Both the position numbers and the translations under genes were made by a program. Below are positions 17,836 through 26,700 of a DNA stretch of 64,000 bases, in pieces; the stretch's first letter is position 1, and every line of letters begins with the position of its first letter. The DNA is from Pacificispira sp040217575. Lineage in GTDB: Bacteria > Pseudomonadota > Alphaproteobacteria > UBA8366 > Aestuariispiraceae. The notes under the pieces are model-generated. The model was not told the origin of the DNA. It saw nothing but the letters and a program-made list of their open reading frames with translations, and made no database searches. The stretch spans positions 496,001 through 560,000 of the forward strand of contig JAVJPW010000002.1 in assembly GCA_040217575.1 (NCBI GenBank), read 5' to 3'.

Positions 17836-17920
17836 GTCGGGACTGGATGTAGCCTATGCGGCCCGGATACGCTACAGCTTCGATCCGCGCCACCCATCGC
17901 AATTACCAAGAAGGTCGGGA
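17836..17920. promoter_or_regulatory. Divergent tsaD/hemC control region
   Basis: This 85-bp stretch separates the divergent starts of tsaD and hemC and must contain the promoters of both. The hemC ribosome site (AAGAAGG) sits at its right end. I could not assign -35 and -10 boxes with confidence. Confidence 0.45.
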
Positions 17921-18841
17921 ATGACAGGTATACCGGATCGAATCGTTCTGGGGACACGGGGTTCCCCGCTTGCCCTGCGCCAGGCGGAAGAGGTGCGCGG
18001 CCTGCTGCAGGCGGCGCATCCGGGTCTGGACGTCGCCATTCAGGAGATCGCGGTCGTCGGGGATCAGGTTCAGGACCGCCCACTGTCGGAAATCGGCGGC
18101 AAGGGCCTTTTCACAAAGGAACTGGACCGCGCCGTCCTGGACGGGCGCTGCGACGCCGCCGTCCATTCCATGAAGGATGTGGAAACATGGCTTGCGGACG
18201 GGATAGGGATCGCCGCCATTCTGGAACGCGAGGACGTGCGCGACGCATTTCTAAGTCCGGTGGCAGGGTCTTTGAGTGACTTGCCCGCGGGGGCAAAGGT
18301 CGGAACTTCGTCCCTGCGCCGCAAGGCACAGATACTGGATCGGCGGCCGGACCTTCAGGTGGTGCTGTTTCGCGGCAATGTTCAGACACGCCTTCGGAAA
18401 CTGAATGAAGGTGTCGCGCATGCCACGCTGCTGGCGTTGGCCGGATTGAACCGGCTTGAAATGGCCGATGTGGCGACAATCGTCCTGGAACCGGACGAAA
18501 TTCTTCCGGCGGCCGCGCAGGGGGCGATCGGCGTTACGGTGTCGACGGGTCGGGATGACCTGAAAGCGGCATTTGCGCCGCTGAACCACGCTACCAGCGC
18601 CGCAGAGGTCATGGCGGAACGCGGTTTCCTGGATGTTCTGGACGGGTCGTGCCACACGCCGATTGCCGCGCTGGCCCGCATTGACGGGGACAGTGTTTTC
18701 TTTCGCGGACTGGTTGCCCATCCGGACGGAACACGGGTCCTTCGCACGGAACGGTCGGGCGCGGCGGCGGACGCCGAAGGTCTGGCCCGTGACGCGGCCG
18801 CCGAACTCAAGGCGCAAATGGGGGACGATTTCTTTGATTGA
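17921..18841 (+). CDS. hemC: Porphobilinogen deaminase (hydroxymethylbilane synthase)
   Basis: HemC joins four porphobilinogens into hydroxymethylbilane in heme and cobalamin synthesis. The 306-aa protein has IVLGTRGSPLALRQA, GKGLFTKELD, VHSMKDVET, GTSSLRRKAQ and, in the third domain, LDGSCHTPIAAL with the Cys that carries the dipyrromethane cofactor. The ATG at 17921 follows AAGAAGG and gives normal length; the frame runs upstream into the tsaD start region. hemD overlaps its last 8 bases. Confidence 0.96.
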   Translation: MTGIPDRIVLGTRGSPLALRQAEEVRGLLQAAHPGLDVAIQEIAVVGDQVQDRPLSEIGGKGLFTKELDRAVLDGRCDAAVHSMKDVETWLADGIGIAAILEREDVRDAFLSPVAGSLSDLPAGAKVGTSSLRRKAQILDRRPDLQVVLFRGNVQTRLRKLNEGVAHATLLALAGLNRLEMADVATIVLEPDEILPAAAQGAIGVTVSTGRDDLKAAFAPLNHATSAAEVMAERGFLDVLDGSCHTPIAALARIDGDSVFFRGLVAHPDGTRVLRTERSGAAADAEGLARDAAAELKAQMGDDFFD

Positions 18842-19586
18842 TCCGGCGGCGCTGGTGATCATCACCCGACCGAAGGTGGACGCCGAACCCTTCGCCGCGG
18901 AATTGGCCGAACGCGGAATCGCCAGCGTGGTCGAACCGATGATCGACATCGAACCCATGCCGGGTGCTGACGTCGATCTGGCAGGATGCCAGGCAGTTCT
19001 GTTCACCTCCGCCAACGGTGTTAGAGCCTTCACCGGCCTGACGGAACGGCGGAACCTGACCGTTATTGCCGTCGGCCCGGCAAGCGGGGATGCGGCCCGT
19101 CTGGCCGGATTTTCAGATGTTCATGTGTCCGGCGGGAATGTCGAACTCCTGGCCCGGACGGTTGCCATTACCCTTAGACCGGACGACGGGATCCTGTTCC
19201 ACGCGGCCGGTTCCGTTACCGCCGGGGACCTGCAGGGGTTGCTGGGTGCCGAAGGCTTTGAAGTTCGCCGCCGGCCGCTCTATCGTTCTGTTATGGCAGA
19301 CCGTTTCACGCCGCAGGGTCGGACTGCCCTTTCGAAGGGAACCGTTACGGCTGCGACGTTTTTTTCTCCACGCACAGCGTCCGCCTTTGCTAGGGTGATC
19401 CGGTCGGAAGGACTGGAAGTTTGCACGAAGGATATCTGGGCCTTGTGTCTGAGCGATGCCGTGGCGGATGCCGCGACGGAAAGCGGCCTTGAATGGCGCG
19501 GCACGCGGATCGCGGCGGCGACCGAACAGTCGGCAATGGCGGACCTGGTTTTATCCGTTTCGGTTCGAAATGAAGGAAGCGCATGA
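18834..19586 (+). CDS. hemD: Uroporphyrinogen-III synthase
   Basis: HemD closes and inverts the last pyrrole ring to make uroporphyrinogen III. The family is weakly conserved, but position after hemC, the length (250 aa) and the segments ALVIITRPKVDAEPF, AVLFTSANGVRAFTGL, ILFHAAGSVTAGDL and ATFFSPRTASAFARVI support the call. The likely start is TTG 18834, inside the hemC stop region, so the two would be translationally coupled. Its stop overlaps the next start by 4 bp. Confidence 0.88.
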   Translation: MIDPAALVIITRPKVDAEPFAAELAERGIASVVEPMIDIEPMPGADVDLAGCQAVLFTSANGVRAFTGLTERRNLTVIAVGPASGDAARLAGFSDVHVSGGNVELLARTVAITLRPDDGILFHAAGSVTAGDLQGLLGAEGFEVRRRPLYRSVMADRFTPQGRTALSKGTVTAATFFSPRTASAFARVIRSEGLEVCTKDIWALCLSDAVADAATESGLEWRGTRIAAATEQSAMADLVLSVSVRNEGSA

Positions 19587-21214
19587 GCGACGATAAGGAA
19601 AAAAAGGATCCCGAGGATCAGGTAGAGGCGGATGCGGCCAGCGACGCCGCAGAGGCGGCATTGCCCGATGACGCGCCCGCCGTAGCGGAGCCGATGGATA
19701 ATCTGGACGCGGATGCAGTGATCGAAGCGTTCGGCGGCATTCGTCCGATGGCGGCAAAACTTGAAGTGGCGGTCAGTACCGTTCAGGGATGGAAGGCCCG
19801 GTCCCATATCCCGGACAACCGCTGGCGTGACATTATCGCGGCGGCGGGGGCGAATCAGATCGACCTGAGTGCGGCGCTGAAGACCGACCAGGGGTCGGGC
19901 GAACCCGCCAATGCGGAAGAACCGGAACCGCAGGTTTCGGAACCGTCGCCCTGGCAATCGGATGACGAAACCCCGAAACGGGAACAAGACCACCCTGCGG
20001 CCGATGACGAAGAGGAGGCCCCGCAGCCTGAAGTGGCTTCAGCCGATGCGCCGCCCCCCTCGGAAACGCGCAAGGGCGGTGGACTGACACTGCTTCTGGC
20101 GGTCGTCGCGATAGTTGGCGTCGTGACGAGGCCGGTCTGGGCGCCCTATGTCGACCCGCATCTTGGTGCCTATATGCCGACGCCGGGCACCCCGATAGTG
20201 GAAGCGAACGATCCGGCTGTCGCGGAGGCTGTCACCCGGATCGGGGCGACCGTATCCCAACTTTCCGATCGGGTTGCATCGCTGGAAGACCGGCCGGTTT
20301 CCACCGGCGACGGTTCGGGCGGAACCGTTGCCGTTCCGCCGGAACTGACGGCGCGTCTGTCGGCGATCGAATCGGACCTGGCGTCGGTGCGCGAAAGCAC
20401 GGCGGCGATGGACAGTCTGCGGGCGGAAGTGACGGCCGGGCTGAATGCGACGGAGGCGGCGCTGCAAGGTGCCCTGGAACGGGACGAGGAAAGCCGCGCC
20501 CGCATCGTAGAACGTATCGGCGTCCTGGAGGCGCGTCTGCGCCAGATTGCGGAAGAAGCGGAAAATGCGACTGCCGCGCTGGCCGGGTTGTCCGACCGGA
20601 TCGATGCGCATGATGCGGACATAACGGCACTGGAAGAACGCCCGGCGCTTGAGGCCGCGGCCCAGGCGGGGCTTGCGCTGGCTGTCGGCGATGTCGAAGC
20701 GGCGATCGCAGATGGCCGGCCCTTTGCCGCTGCGGTCGAACGGCTTGGCGGTCTTGCGCCCGCCGGTACGGACATTGCCAATGCCGCGGCACAACTGGCG
20801 CCCTATGGGGAGGCAGGCGTGCCGACCCGCGCGGCGCTTCGTGCGGCTTTTGAATTGAATGCCCCAGCAATGCAGTCGGAACTGGGCCGCACGGAAGGTG
20901 ATGCGTTGGAAACGCTGTTGGAAGGCGCGCGATCCCTGATATCCATTCGGCGCACCGGGGAATCACCGGAAGCACCGCCCGTCAGCCGCGCCGAAGCGGC
21001 TTTGGACCGCGGGGACCTGGCAAGCGCCATTGCGGCCCTGGCACCGGTGCGCGACCAGTCGGACACGGTTGCCGCATGGCTTGCGGGGGCAGAGGCCAGA
21101 CTGGGCGTCGAAGCGGCGCTGGCGGACCTTCGTGTAGCGGTCGGCACCTTGCTGAGCGGCGCGGGTGAGGCCGAGAGTGGTTCTGATGACACTGTTTCGG
21201 ATGGGGACGGCTGA
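19583..21214 (+). CDS. Mic60/mitofilin-like membrane protein with N-terminal HTH-like domain
   Basis: This 543-aa protein sits between hemD and hemY with 4-bp and 1-bp overlaps, the position of the alphaproteobacterial Mic60 (COG4223) relative of mitochondrial mitofilin. Residues 46-88 (IEAFGGIRPMAAKLEVAV, then a VQGWKARSHIP stretch) look like a small helix-turn-helix-type domain. An acidic Pro/Glu-rich linker follows (100-162), one membrane helix (166-182), a long coiled coil (215-340) and a C-terminal helical domain (about 345-535). In the family the C-terminal part shapes envelope membranes and contacts outer-membrane proteins. The cytosolic HTH-like head is known in some homologues, but its role is not. 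Confidence 0.83.
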   Translation: MSDDKEKKDPEDQVEADAASDAAEAALPDDAPAVAEPMDNLDADAVIEAFGGIRPMAAKLEVAVSTVQGWKARSHIPDNRWRDIIAAAGANQIDLSAALKTDQGSGEPANAEEPEPQVSEPSPWQSDDETPKREQDHPAADDEEEAPQPEVASADAPPPSETRKGGGLTLLLAVVAIVGVVTRPVWAPYVDPHLGAYMPTPGTPIVEANDPAVAEAVTRIGATVSQLSDRVASLEDRPVSTGDGSGGTVAVPPELTARLSAIESDLASVRESTAAMDSLRAEVTAGLNATEAALQGALERDEESRARIVERIGVLEARLRQIAEEAENATAALAGLSDRIDAHDADITALEERPALEAAAQAGLALAVGDVEAAIADGRPFAAAVERLGGLAPAGTDIANAAAQLAPYGEAGVPTRAALRAAFELNAPAMQSELGRTEGDALETLLEGARSLISIRRTGESPEAPPVSRAEAALDRGDLASAIAALAPVRDQSDTVAAWLAGAEARLGVEAALADLRVAVGTLLSGAGEAESGSDDTVSDGDG

Positions 21215-22482
21215 TGACCTGGCGCGTTCTCTGGTTTCTCGTAAAGCTTGGGATCATCGGCGCGCTCGCGATCTTTTTCGCGAATGAACCGGGGCGGGCG
21301 TCTTTCGAATGGCAGGGCTATGCGATCGATATGCCGGTCGGCGTTTTCGCGCTGATTGTCTTCCTTTTCATCCTGCTTTTCGTCTATGGCGAACGGATGC
21401 GACAGGCGGTGTTCCGCTTCCCCGGCCGCTGGCGCGCGCAGCGCAAGGCGATCCGGGAAATGAAGGGGTATCGTGCGCTGACGCTGGGCATGGTTGCCAT
21501 CGCTGCCGGCGATGCCGATGAATCCCGACGCCAGACACGGCGCGCGCGGGACCTTCTGACCGATGCGCCGCTGACAAAGCTTTTGCAGGCGCAGACAGCC
21601 CGGCTGACCGGTAATGACGATGCCGCCCAGAAATATTTTGAGGAAATGCGCGAAGATCCCGAAATCGCTTTCCTTGGGATAAGGGGGCTGATGAATCAGG
21701 CACTGCGAGCCGGGGACCAGGCCCGCGCCCTGGAACTGGCGGAAGAGGCGCGCAAGCTTCGTCCCGGCGCCCGATGGGTTCTGACGGAACTTCTGGACCT
21801 GCAGATGGAGGCTGGCCAGTGGGACCGGGCGGTCGCGACCCTGGACGAGGCGGAACGGACCGGCGCCATCACCGCCGAAGATGCCGCGCCATTGCAGGTC
21901 CGTATCTCCCTCCACCGGGCAAAACGGTTGAGCGACGACGGGGATACGGCGGGCGCCCTGAAGGCCGCGCGCGCCGCCATGAAGGCGGATCCCAACGATG
22001 TCGACAGCATCGTTGCGGCTGCTGACCTGATGCGCCGGTCCGGTCAGGCCCGAAAGGCGGAAAAACTGGTCACCGCCGCGTGGAAGGACAATCCCGTTCC
22101 GGCATTGGCAAAGGCTTACAAATCGCTGGCGCCGGACAACGCGACCCCCCTGTCGGAAGTGAAACGGTTCGAGGCATTGCTTGCCATCAACCCGGACGCA
22201 CCCGAAGGACATATCGCACTGGCCGAAGCGTCCCTGCAGGCCAGTCTGTGGGGGGAGGCACGAACCCACCTTCAAAAGGCGACGGAAATTCTGGGGGACC
22301 CACCGCCGGCCCATCTGTGCCGCCTTTGGGCGTCGCTGGAGGAATCGGAGCACGGGGATCTGACCAAGGCGCATGCCTGGCTGATGCGCGCGACCGAAGC
22401 CGACGACGGTACGCAGGATGGTACGGGGGGCGGCCGGGAACTGGCGGTTCGGCCAAAAACCGAAGAAACCTTGCCCGTCTGA
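21214..22482 (+). CDS. hemY: HemY-like TPR membrane protein
   Basis: The 422-aa protein has two N-terminal membrane segments (about 5-24 and 45-65) around the HemY_N signature, with ERMRQAVFRFPGRWRAQRK. About 300 residues of helical TPR-like repeats follow (for example ALELAEEARKLRPGARWVLT and ALKAARAAMKADPNDVDSI). HemY proteins of this type are membrane partners of late heme synthesis with no proven catalytic role. The start overlaps the preceding stop in TGATG, so it is co-translated with the Mic60-like gene. I see no plus-strand terminator right after it. Confidence 0.9.
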   Translation: MTWRVLWFLVKLGIIGALAIFFANEPGRASFEWQGYAIDMPVGVFALIVFLFILLFVYGERMRQAVFRFPGRWRAQRKAIREMKGYRALTLGMVAIAAGDADESRRQTRRARDLLTDAPLTKLLQAQTARLTGNDDAAQKYFEEMREDPEIAFLGIRGLMNQALRAGDQARALELAEEARKLRPGARWVLTELLDLQMEAGQWDRAVATLDEAERTGAITAEDAAPLQVRISLHRAKRLSDDGDTAGALKAARAAMKADPNDVDSIVAAADLMRRSGQARKAEKLVTAAWKDNPVPALAKAYKSLAPDNATPLSEVKRFEALLAINPDAPEGHIALAEASLQASLWGEARTHLQKATEILGDPPPAHLCRLWASLEESEHGDLTKAHAWLMRATEADDGTQDGTGGGRELAVRPKTEETLPV

Positions 22483-22509
22483 TTTACTTGCCACGCGGCC
22501 GGTTTACGC

Positions 22510-22541
22510 AAAAAAAAAAGAGGCCGGCGATGAACCGGCCT
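22510..22541 (-). terminator. Rho-independent terminator (minus strand)
   Basis: On the minus strand, AGGCCGG (22541-22535 side) pairs with CCGGCCT across a 7-nt loop. One C follows, then ten T. It can only serve minus-strand transcripts: the candidate small RNA, and read-through from the MOSC gene. It is the clearest intrinsic terminator in the window. Confidence 0.88.
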
Positions 22542-22610
22542 AGTCTGAATTGGAGTACGTTGTCGGATCCGGGGTCGTCGGGGACTTGAACAAGACGTCC
22601 CGCTTCCGAC
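22510..22610 (-). ncRNA. Candidate small RNA with own promoter and terminator
   Basis: No convincing gene occupies 22483-22767. On the minus strand I see a plausible promoter (TTGGCG at 22644-22639, 17-bp spacer, TATTAT at 22621-22616). Transcription would start at G22610. The first six bases, GTCGGA (22610-22605), pair perfectly with TCCGAC (22567-22562). Inside that, GGGAC (22601-22597) pairs with GTCCC (22585-22581), around a nested CTTG/CAAG. The transcript would end in a seven-bp terminator with ten U. It would be about 101 nt. It matches no RNA family I know. A 66-codon frame on the same strand crosses it but has no ribosome site. Confidence 0.5.
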
Positions 22611-22615
22611 ACATC

Positions 22616-22644
22616 ATAATATGGGGACGTACGGCGTCCGCCAA
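22616..22644 (-). promoter_or_regulatory. Putative promoter of the small RNA
   Basis: Read on the minus strand, TTGGCG (4 of 6 to the -35 consensus) and TATTAT (5 of 6 to the -10 consensus) are separated by exactly 17 bp. The predicted start point coincides with the first base of the closing stem of the candidate RNA. Confidence 0.45.
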
Positions 22645-22767
22645 AGTGATGAGCGTCACAATGCCCCGGAAATCCGGGATATTTTGTGGCGGCAATGCGG
22701 AATCATTTCGAATCCGCAAGAACTTACGCCAACATGTCAAAAATCGTTTTTTTAGGGCACGCGCTGT

Positions 22768-23529
22768 TCAGGCGGGTTCCAGGACGTCGCCGGGCCGCAC
22801 TGTCCCGCCCATGATGACCTTTGCATGGATGCCGCAGTCGATGTGACCGAAGCCGCGGCGCAGATCCAGGGGGATGTTCATGTCGATCGTCCCGGTCTTC
22901 GGGTCGACATTGGTCGCGGCACACCGGTCGATGCGATAAAGACCTTCCAGCGTGCATTCGCCCAGACGGAAACGCTTTCCGACCAGGTCGAATTCCTTCC
23001 ACGCATCCATGCCGTCGATATAGAAGTTCGCACGGAACCGCATCGGGTCCACAGGCTGGCGCGTGACCCGTTCCAGGTCCCGGACACTGTTCAGGTTGAT
23101 GATGGAAAGACGCGCGTCTTCCATGTCGGTGAACGCGACGCCCGAAGGTGCCTCGACGATCTTCGGATTGCCGCGTGGCCCCGAGGGCATAAAGCCGGCC
23201 AGAAAGGTCTGCAGGACCATGCGGCCCATATGGTCGTTCAGTTTGCCGGTCGATATCTGCTTGCCCTTGCGCAGGATCGTCAGGGCCGTCGTCTCTTCGT
23301 CAAAGGCGATGGACAGTTGAGCCAGTTTTTCATCCCGTGCCAGACACAGGAATTCCTGTTTCTTCGCCCACTTAGGGGCCGCCGGGTCGACCTTGCTGGC
23401 GGCATGGACAATGGCCCATTTCCGGTCGAAAAGAATCCCTTCGCCCATGGACAGGGTGGCGGCATCCAGTTCGTCCGGACTCATACCCTTGACCGGATAG
23501 CGGCAGATATTTGAAACGGTGATCGTCAT
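22768..23529 (-). CDS. MOSC domain protein
   Basis: The 253-aa protein has the MOSC N-terminal beta-barrel start (ICRYPVKGMSPDELDAA) and the MOSC domain proper. The conserved cysteine lies in YRIDRCAATNVDPKTG, which in relatives carries a sulfur or molybdenum-cofactor ligand. MOSC proteins such as YiiM and mARC act on molybdenum cofactor or reduce N-hydroxylated compounds; the substrate here is unknown. I chose ATG 23529; the longer upstream frame looks non-coding. It is divergent from the Lon-like gene. Confidence 0.88.
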   Translation of the reverse strand: MTITVSNICRYPVKGMSPDELDAATLSMGEGILFDRKWAIVHAASKVDPAAPKWAKKQEFLCLARDEKLAQLSIAFDEETTALTILRKGKQISTGKLNDHMGRMVLQTFLAGFMPSGPRGNPKIVEAPSGVAFTDMEDARLSIINLNSVRDLERVTRQPVDPMRFRANFYIDGMDAWKEFDLVGKRFRLGECTLEGLYRIDRCAATNVDPKTGTIDMNIPLDLRRGFGHIDCGIHAKVIMGGTVRPGDVLEPA

Positions 23530-23636
23530 GGCGCGGCAGAGTACCCAATGACACCTTCGTGACAAGACTTTCACGCACGCGCGACAGCGCATAGCATGTT
23601 GATATGAAGCCGATATAAAAAGGCGAGGAAACACCA

Positions 23637-26006
23637 ATGGCGTCGCGCAGCATTCCGGTCAACAGGCTGGATATCCCGCGTTTCAAATGGAAGACCCGCA
23701 AGGGTGCCCATGTCTTTGACCTTTCCAGCCATGCGCGGGCCCGCGAGGCGCTGTCCTTCGGCCTTTCCATGAGAACGCCGGGTTTCAACATTTTTGTCCT
23801 GGGACCCGACCGTGCCGGGCGCATGACGGAAACAATGGCCTTCGTAAAACAGGAACTGTCGTCCCGTCCGCCCGTCGACGACTGGGTCTATCTGAACAAT
23901 TTCACGCGCCCGCACCGTCCGAAACCCTATCCCTTGCCGCCGGGGACTGGCCGTCGGCTGCGCGATGCGATGCAGCAGTTCGTCGCCGACCTGCGCGCCG
24001 CCTTTGTTCAGGCCTTTCAGTCCGACGACTACAAGGAACGGGTCGAAGCCGCCCAGGCCCGCACAAATTCGGACCTGGAAAGGACGATGACGGAAATTCA
24101 TGAGGATGCGGGCAAGGCGGGCCTTGGCATCTTTCACACGGAACGCGGCCCGATGGTCGCACCGGCCGATCCGTCCGGTCAGCCGATGCAGCTGGAACAG
24201 GTTCCGGAAGCGGACCGGGAAAGAATGACCGCCGCGATGCGTGAAGTGGCCGACAGGCTGAATGCGGCCGGCACAGTCGCCGTGCATGCCCAGGCGGAAC
24301 TTCAGCGCCGGCTGTCGGAAATCAACCGGCAACTGGCGGAAGATACCTGCAGCGTGATCCTGACGCCGGTCGCGGAAAGCTTCGCGGGCCTTGGCCTGAC
24401 GCGCTGGTTCGTCGCCCTGAAACAGGATGTCATGGAAAATCTGGCGGCGTTCGCACCGGCGCAGAAACCGCAGCCCGGAGTTCAGCCGCCGGAACCGCCC
24501 GAACGGCGCTATGCGGTCAATCTGCTGGTGGACAATGGTGATATGGAATCGCCGCCGCTGGTGCTGGAAGCCTCCCCCAGTTACGAAAATCTGGTCGGGC
24601 GCATCCAGTATCGTCCGGGTGAGGCGCATCTGGAAACGGATTTCACCCTGATCCGCGCGGGTGCGCTGCATCGTGCGAATGGCGGGGTCCTTGTCCTGCG
24701 GGCCGATGATGTCGCGGCCTTCCCCGGCAGCTGGCAGGCCCTGGTCGCGGCTTTGCGGGACAGCAGCATCCGGATCGAAGAACCGCACCGACAGAACACG
24801 GTGCCGATGATCGGCGCGCCGTCGCCGAAGGATATTCCGCTGGATGTGAAGGTGATCCTGGTCGGGTCGGCCATGCTCTATTATGCGGGTTTTTCGAAAT
24901 CGCCGCAGTTTCAGGCCCTGTTCAAGGTCAAGGCCGACATCGACCATGATATGAAGGCGTCCGCCGCCGACTGTGGCGTCTACGGGTCCGTCCTGAATGA
25001 CCGCGCGAAGCATGCGACGGGCAGAACCGTCAGCCAGAAAGGCATATCGTTCCTTCTGGGGCTCGCCGCACGTTGGGCGGGGGACCGCACCCGGCTGGCC
25101 GCCAGCCTGGAACGGCTGGACGATGTCATTTCGGAAGCGGCCGAGCGGGACACCGGAAAGGGCGCGATTTCGGAAGAGGCGCTGGTCCGTGCGGTGGCGG
25201 AACGGCGTCAGCGAAACAACCGGATCGAAGTACATGGGCGTGAAATGACGAAACGCGGCATCGTCCTGATCGAAACGGACGGTGCCGTGGTCGGCCAGGT
25301 CAATGCGCTGACGGTCCGCGATACGGGCGACCATTCCTTTGGTGCGCCGTCGCGGGTAACGGCCCAGACCAGTGTCGGCAACGAAGGGGTTATCAACATC
25401 GAACGCCAGGTTGCCATGGGCGGCCCGATCCAGCAGAAGGGCGCGATGGTCCTGCAGGGTTATCTGGCCGGAACGTTCGCGCGGCATGCGCCGATTTCGT
25501 TCAATGCGTCGATCACATTCGAACAGAATTATGGCGGTGTGGAAGGCGACAGCGCGTCGCTGGCTGAACTGGCCGCCATCCTGTCGGATCTGGCCGGGGT
25601 TCCGATCCGCCAGGATCTGGCGATCACCGGTTCTGTCAATCAGCATGGGATTGCACAGGCGGTGGGCGGCGTGCTGCACAAGGTCGAAGGCTTCTTTCAG
25701 GTCTGCGATCAGAACGGTCTGACCGGGACGCAGGGCGTCATCGTCCCCAGATCCAATGCGGACAGTCTGGTTCTGGACGATCCGGTCGCTGCCGCGGTCA
25801 AGGACGGGAAATTCCATCTTTACACCGTCGACCGGGTGGAAGATGCGGTCGAACTTCTGACCGGCGTAAAACCGGGCCGAATCCGCAAGGACGGGACCTT
25901 TCCGCCCGATACCCTGTTCGGTATGGTCCAGGCGCAGCTGGCATCCTTCGAACGCGCGCTTCGTTTGCGTGGAACCGCGCTTGCTGGCCATGGTGGGTCA
26001 GAGTAA
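23637..26006 (+). CDS. LonB-like ATP-dependent protease (AAA_32/S16)
   Basis: The 789-aa protein belongs to the Lon-related family without the classic Lon substrate domain. The N-terminal part carries a degenerate AAA region (FNIFVLGPDRAGRM near residues 50-63 takes the place of a P-loop). The C-terminal S16 protease domain is intact: Ser639 in EGDSASLAEL and Lys682 in GGVLHKVEGFF are 43 residues apart, as in E. coli Lon. The start has an AGGCGAGGA ribosome site. Its targets are unknown. The canonical Gly-Lys-Thr P-loop is missing, which is common in this family. Confidence 0.9.
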   Translation: MASRSIPVNRLDIPRFKWKTRKGAHVFDLSSHARAREALSFGLSMRTPGFNIFVLGPDRAGRMTETMAFVKQELSSRPPVDDWVYLNNFTRPHRPKPYPLPPGTGRRLRDAMQQFVADLRAAFVQAFQSDDYKERVEAAQARTNSDLERTMTEIHEDAGKAGLGIFHTERGPMVAPADPSGQPMQLEQVPEADRERMTAAMREVADRLNAAGTVAVHAQAELQRRLSEINRQLAEDTCSVILTPVAESFAGLGLTRWFVALKQDVMENLAAFAPAQKPQPGVQPPEPPERRYAVNLLVDNGDMESPPLVLEASPSYENLVGRIQYRPGEAHLETDFTLIRAGALHRANGGVLVLRADDVAAFPGSWQALVAALRDSSIRIEEPHRQNTVPMIGAPSPKDIPLDVKVILVGSAMLYYAGFSKSPQFQALFKVKADIDHDMKASAADCGVYGSVLNDRAKHATGRTVSQKGISFLLGLAARWAGDRTRLAASLERLDDVISEAAERDTGKGAISEEALVRAVAERRQRNNRIEVHGREMTKRGIVLIETDGAVVGQVNALTVRDTGDHSFGAPSRVTAQTSVGNEGVINIERQVAMGGPIQQKGAMVLQGYLAGTFARHAPISFNASITFEQNYGGVEGDSASLAELAAILSDLAGVPIRQDLAITGSVNQHGIAQAVGGVLHKVEGFFQVCDQNGLTGTQGVIVPRSNADSLVLDDPVAAAVKDGKFHLYTVDRVEDAVELLTGVKPGRIRKDGTFPPDTLFGMVQAQLASFERALRLRGTALAGHGGSE

Positions 26007-26017
26007 CGTCCCCGCCC

Positions 26018-26608
26018 ATGAATTTGCCCGAAACATTCTTCGACGACGAATTTTCAGAACATGCCGATGTGCTGGCGCGCACGCACGAGACGTGCCGCGA
26101 CGGCATCGAACGCATGTTGCAGGTCTGGGCCAGCAGCATCAGACGGGGCGGCAAGATTCTGTTTTTCGGTAATGGCGGAAGTGCCGGCGATGCCCAGCAT
26201 CTGGCGACAGAACTGTCGGTCCGGTACAAAAAAAACCGCGCGCCGATTCCCGCGCTTGCGTTGACGACCGACACGTCGACCCTGACAGCCGCGGGCAACG
26301 ATCTGGGGTTCGACCTGATCTTTGCCCGCCAGATCGAAGCAATCGGTCGTGCGGGTGACGTAGCGGTCGGGATTTCAACGTCCGGCAAAAGCCCGAACGT
26401 GATCGCGGGGCTGAAGATGGCGCGCGAACGGGGCCTGACGCCCACGGCACTGACCGGTTATGGCGGCGGCGACCTTTATGGCCTTGCCGATCCGCTGATC
26501 ATGGTCCCAAGCGAGACCACCGCTCGCATTCAGGAAATGCATATTCTGATCGGTCAGGTCCTGTGCGGCGGTCTGGAAATTGAACTCGGATTGGTCGCGA
26601 AATCTTAA
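26018..26608 (+). CDS. gmhA: D-sedoheptulose 7-phosphate isomerase (SIS domain)
   Basis: The 196-aa protein is a single SIS domain. It carries GNGGSAGDAQHLATEL with Glu65 and QEMHILIGQ with His175, which match the catalytic pair of GmhA. GmhA makes D-glycero-manno-heptose 7-phosphate for the LPS core. No other heptose gene is next to it, so the related DiaA replication factor was considered; the catalytic pair favours GmhA. It begins 11 bp after the Lon-like gene and may be co-transcribed with it. Length is normal. Confidence 0.85.
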   Translation: MNLPETFFDDEFSEHADVLARTHETCRDGIERMLQVWASSIRRGGKILFFGNGGSAGDAQHLATELSVRYKKNRAPIPALALTTDTSTLTAAGNDLGFDLIFARQIEAIGRAGDVAVGISTSGKSPNVIAGLKMARERGLTPTALTGYGGGDLYGLADPLIMVPSETTARIQEMHILIGQVLCGGLEIELGLVAKS

Positions 26609-26700
26609 AAAAAGTCCGGGGCGCGCCGCTTCTGGACTAAAACAATCCGGCCTGTTTTCCTATGCTTCGCGAACATTTTCCAACCTGACGGGAGGGTACC

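Noticed and set aside
20803..22494. A 563-codon minus-strand frame across hemY
   Set aside because: Antisense shadow with no known motif. The plus-strand HemY reading is clear and overlaps its neighbour in TGATG.
22561..22610. Possible tRNA T-arm (GTTCAAGTC) in the hemY-MOSC gap
   Set aside because: The bases flanking the loop-like string do not form the 5-bp T stem, and no acceptor or anticodon arm can be drawn.
22540..22740. A 66-codon open frame on the minus strand in the hemY-MOSC gap
   Set aside because: No ribosome site, protein-unlike composition, and its span is better explained by the candidate small RNA and its promoter.
23571..25991. A 806-codon minus-strand frame across the Lon-like gene
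   Set aside because: Antisense shadow of a GC-rich gene. The plus strand encodes an intact S16 protease domain, and the shadow has no recognisable motif.
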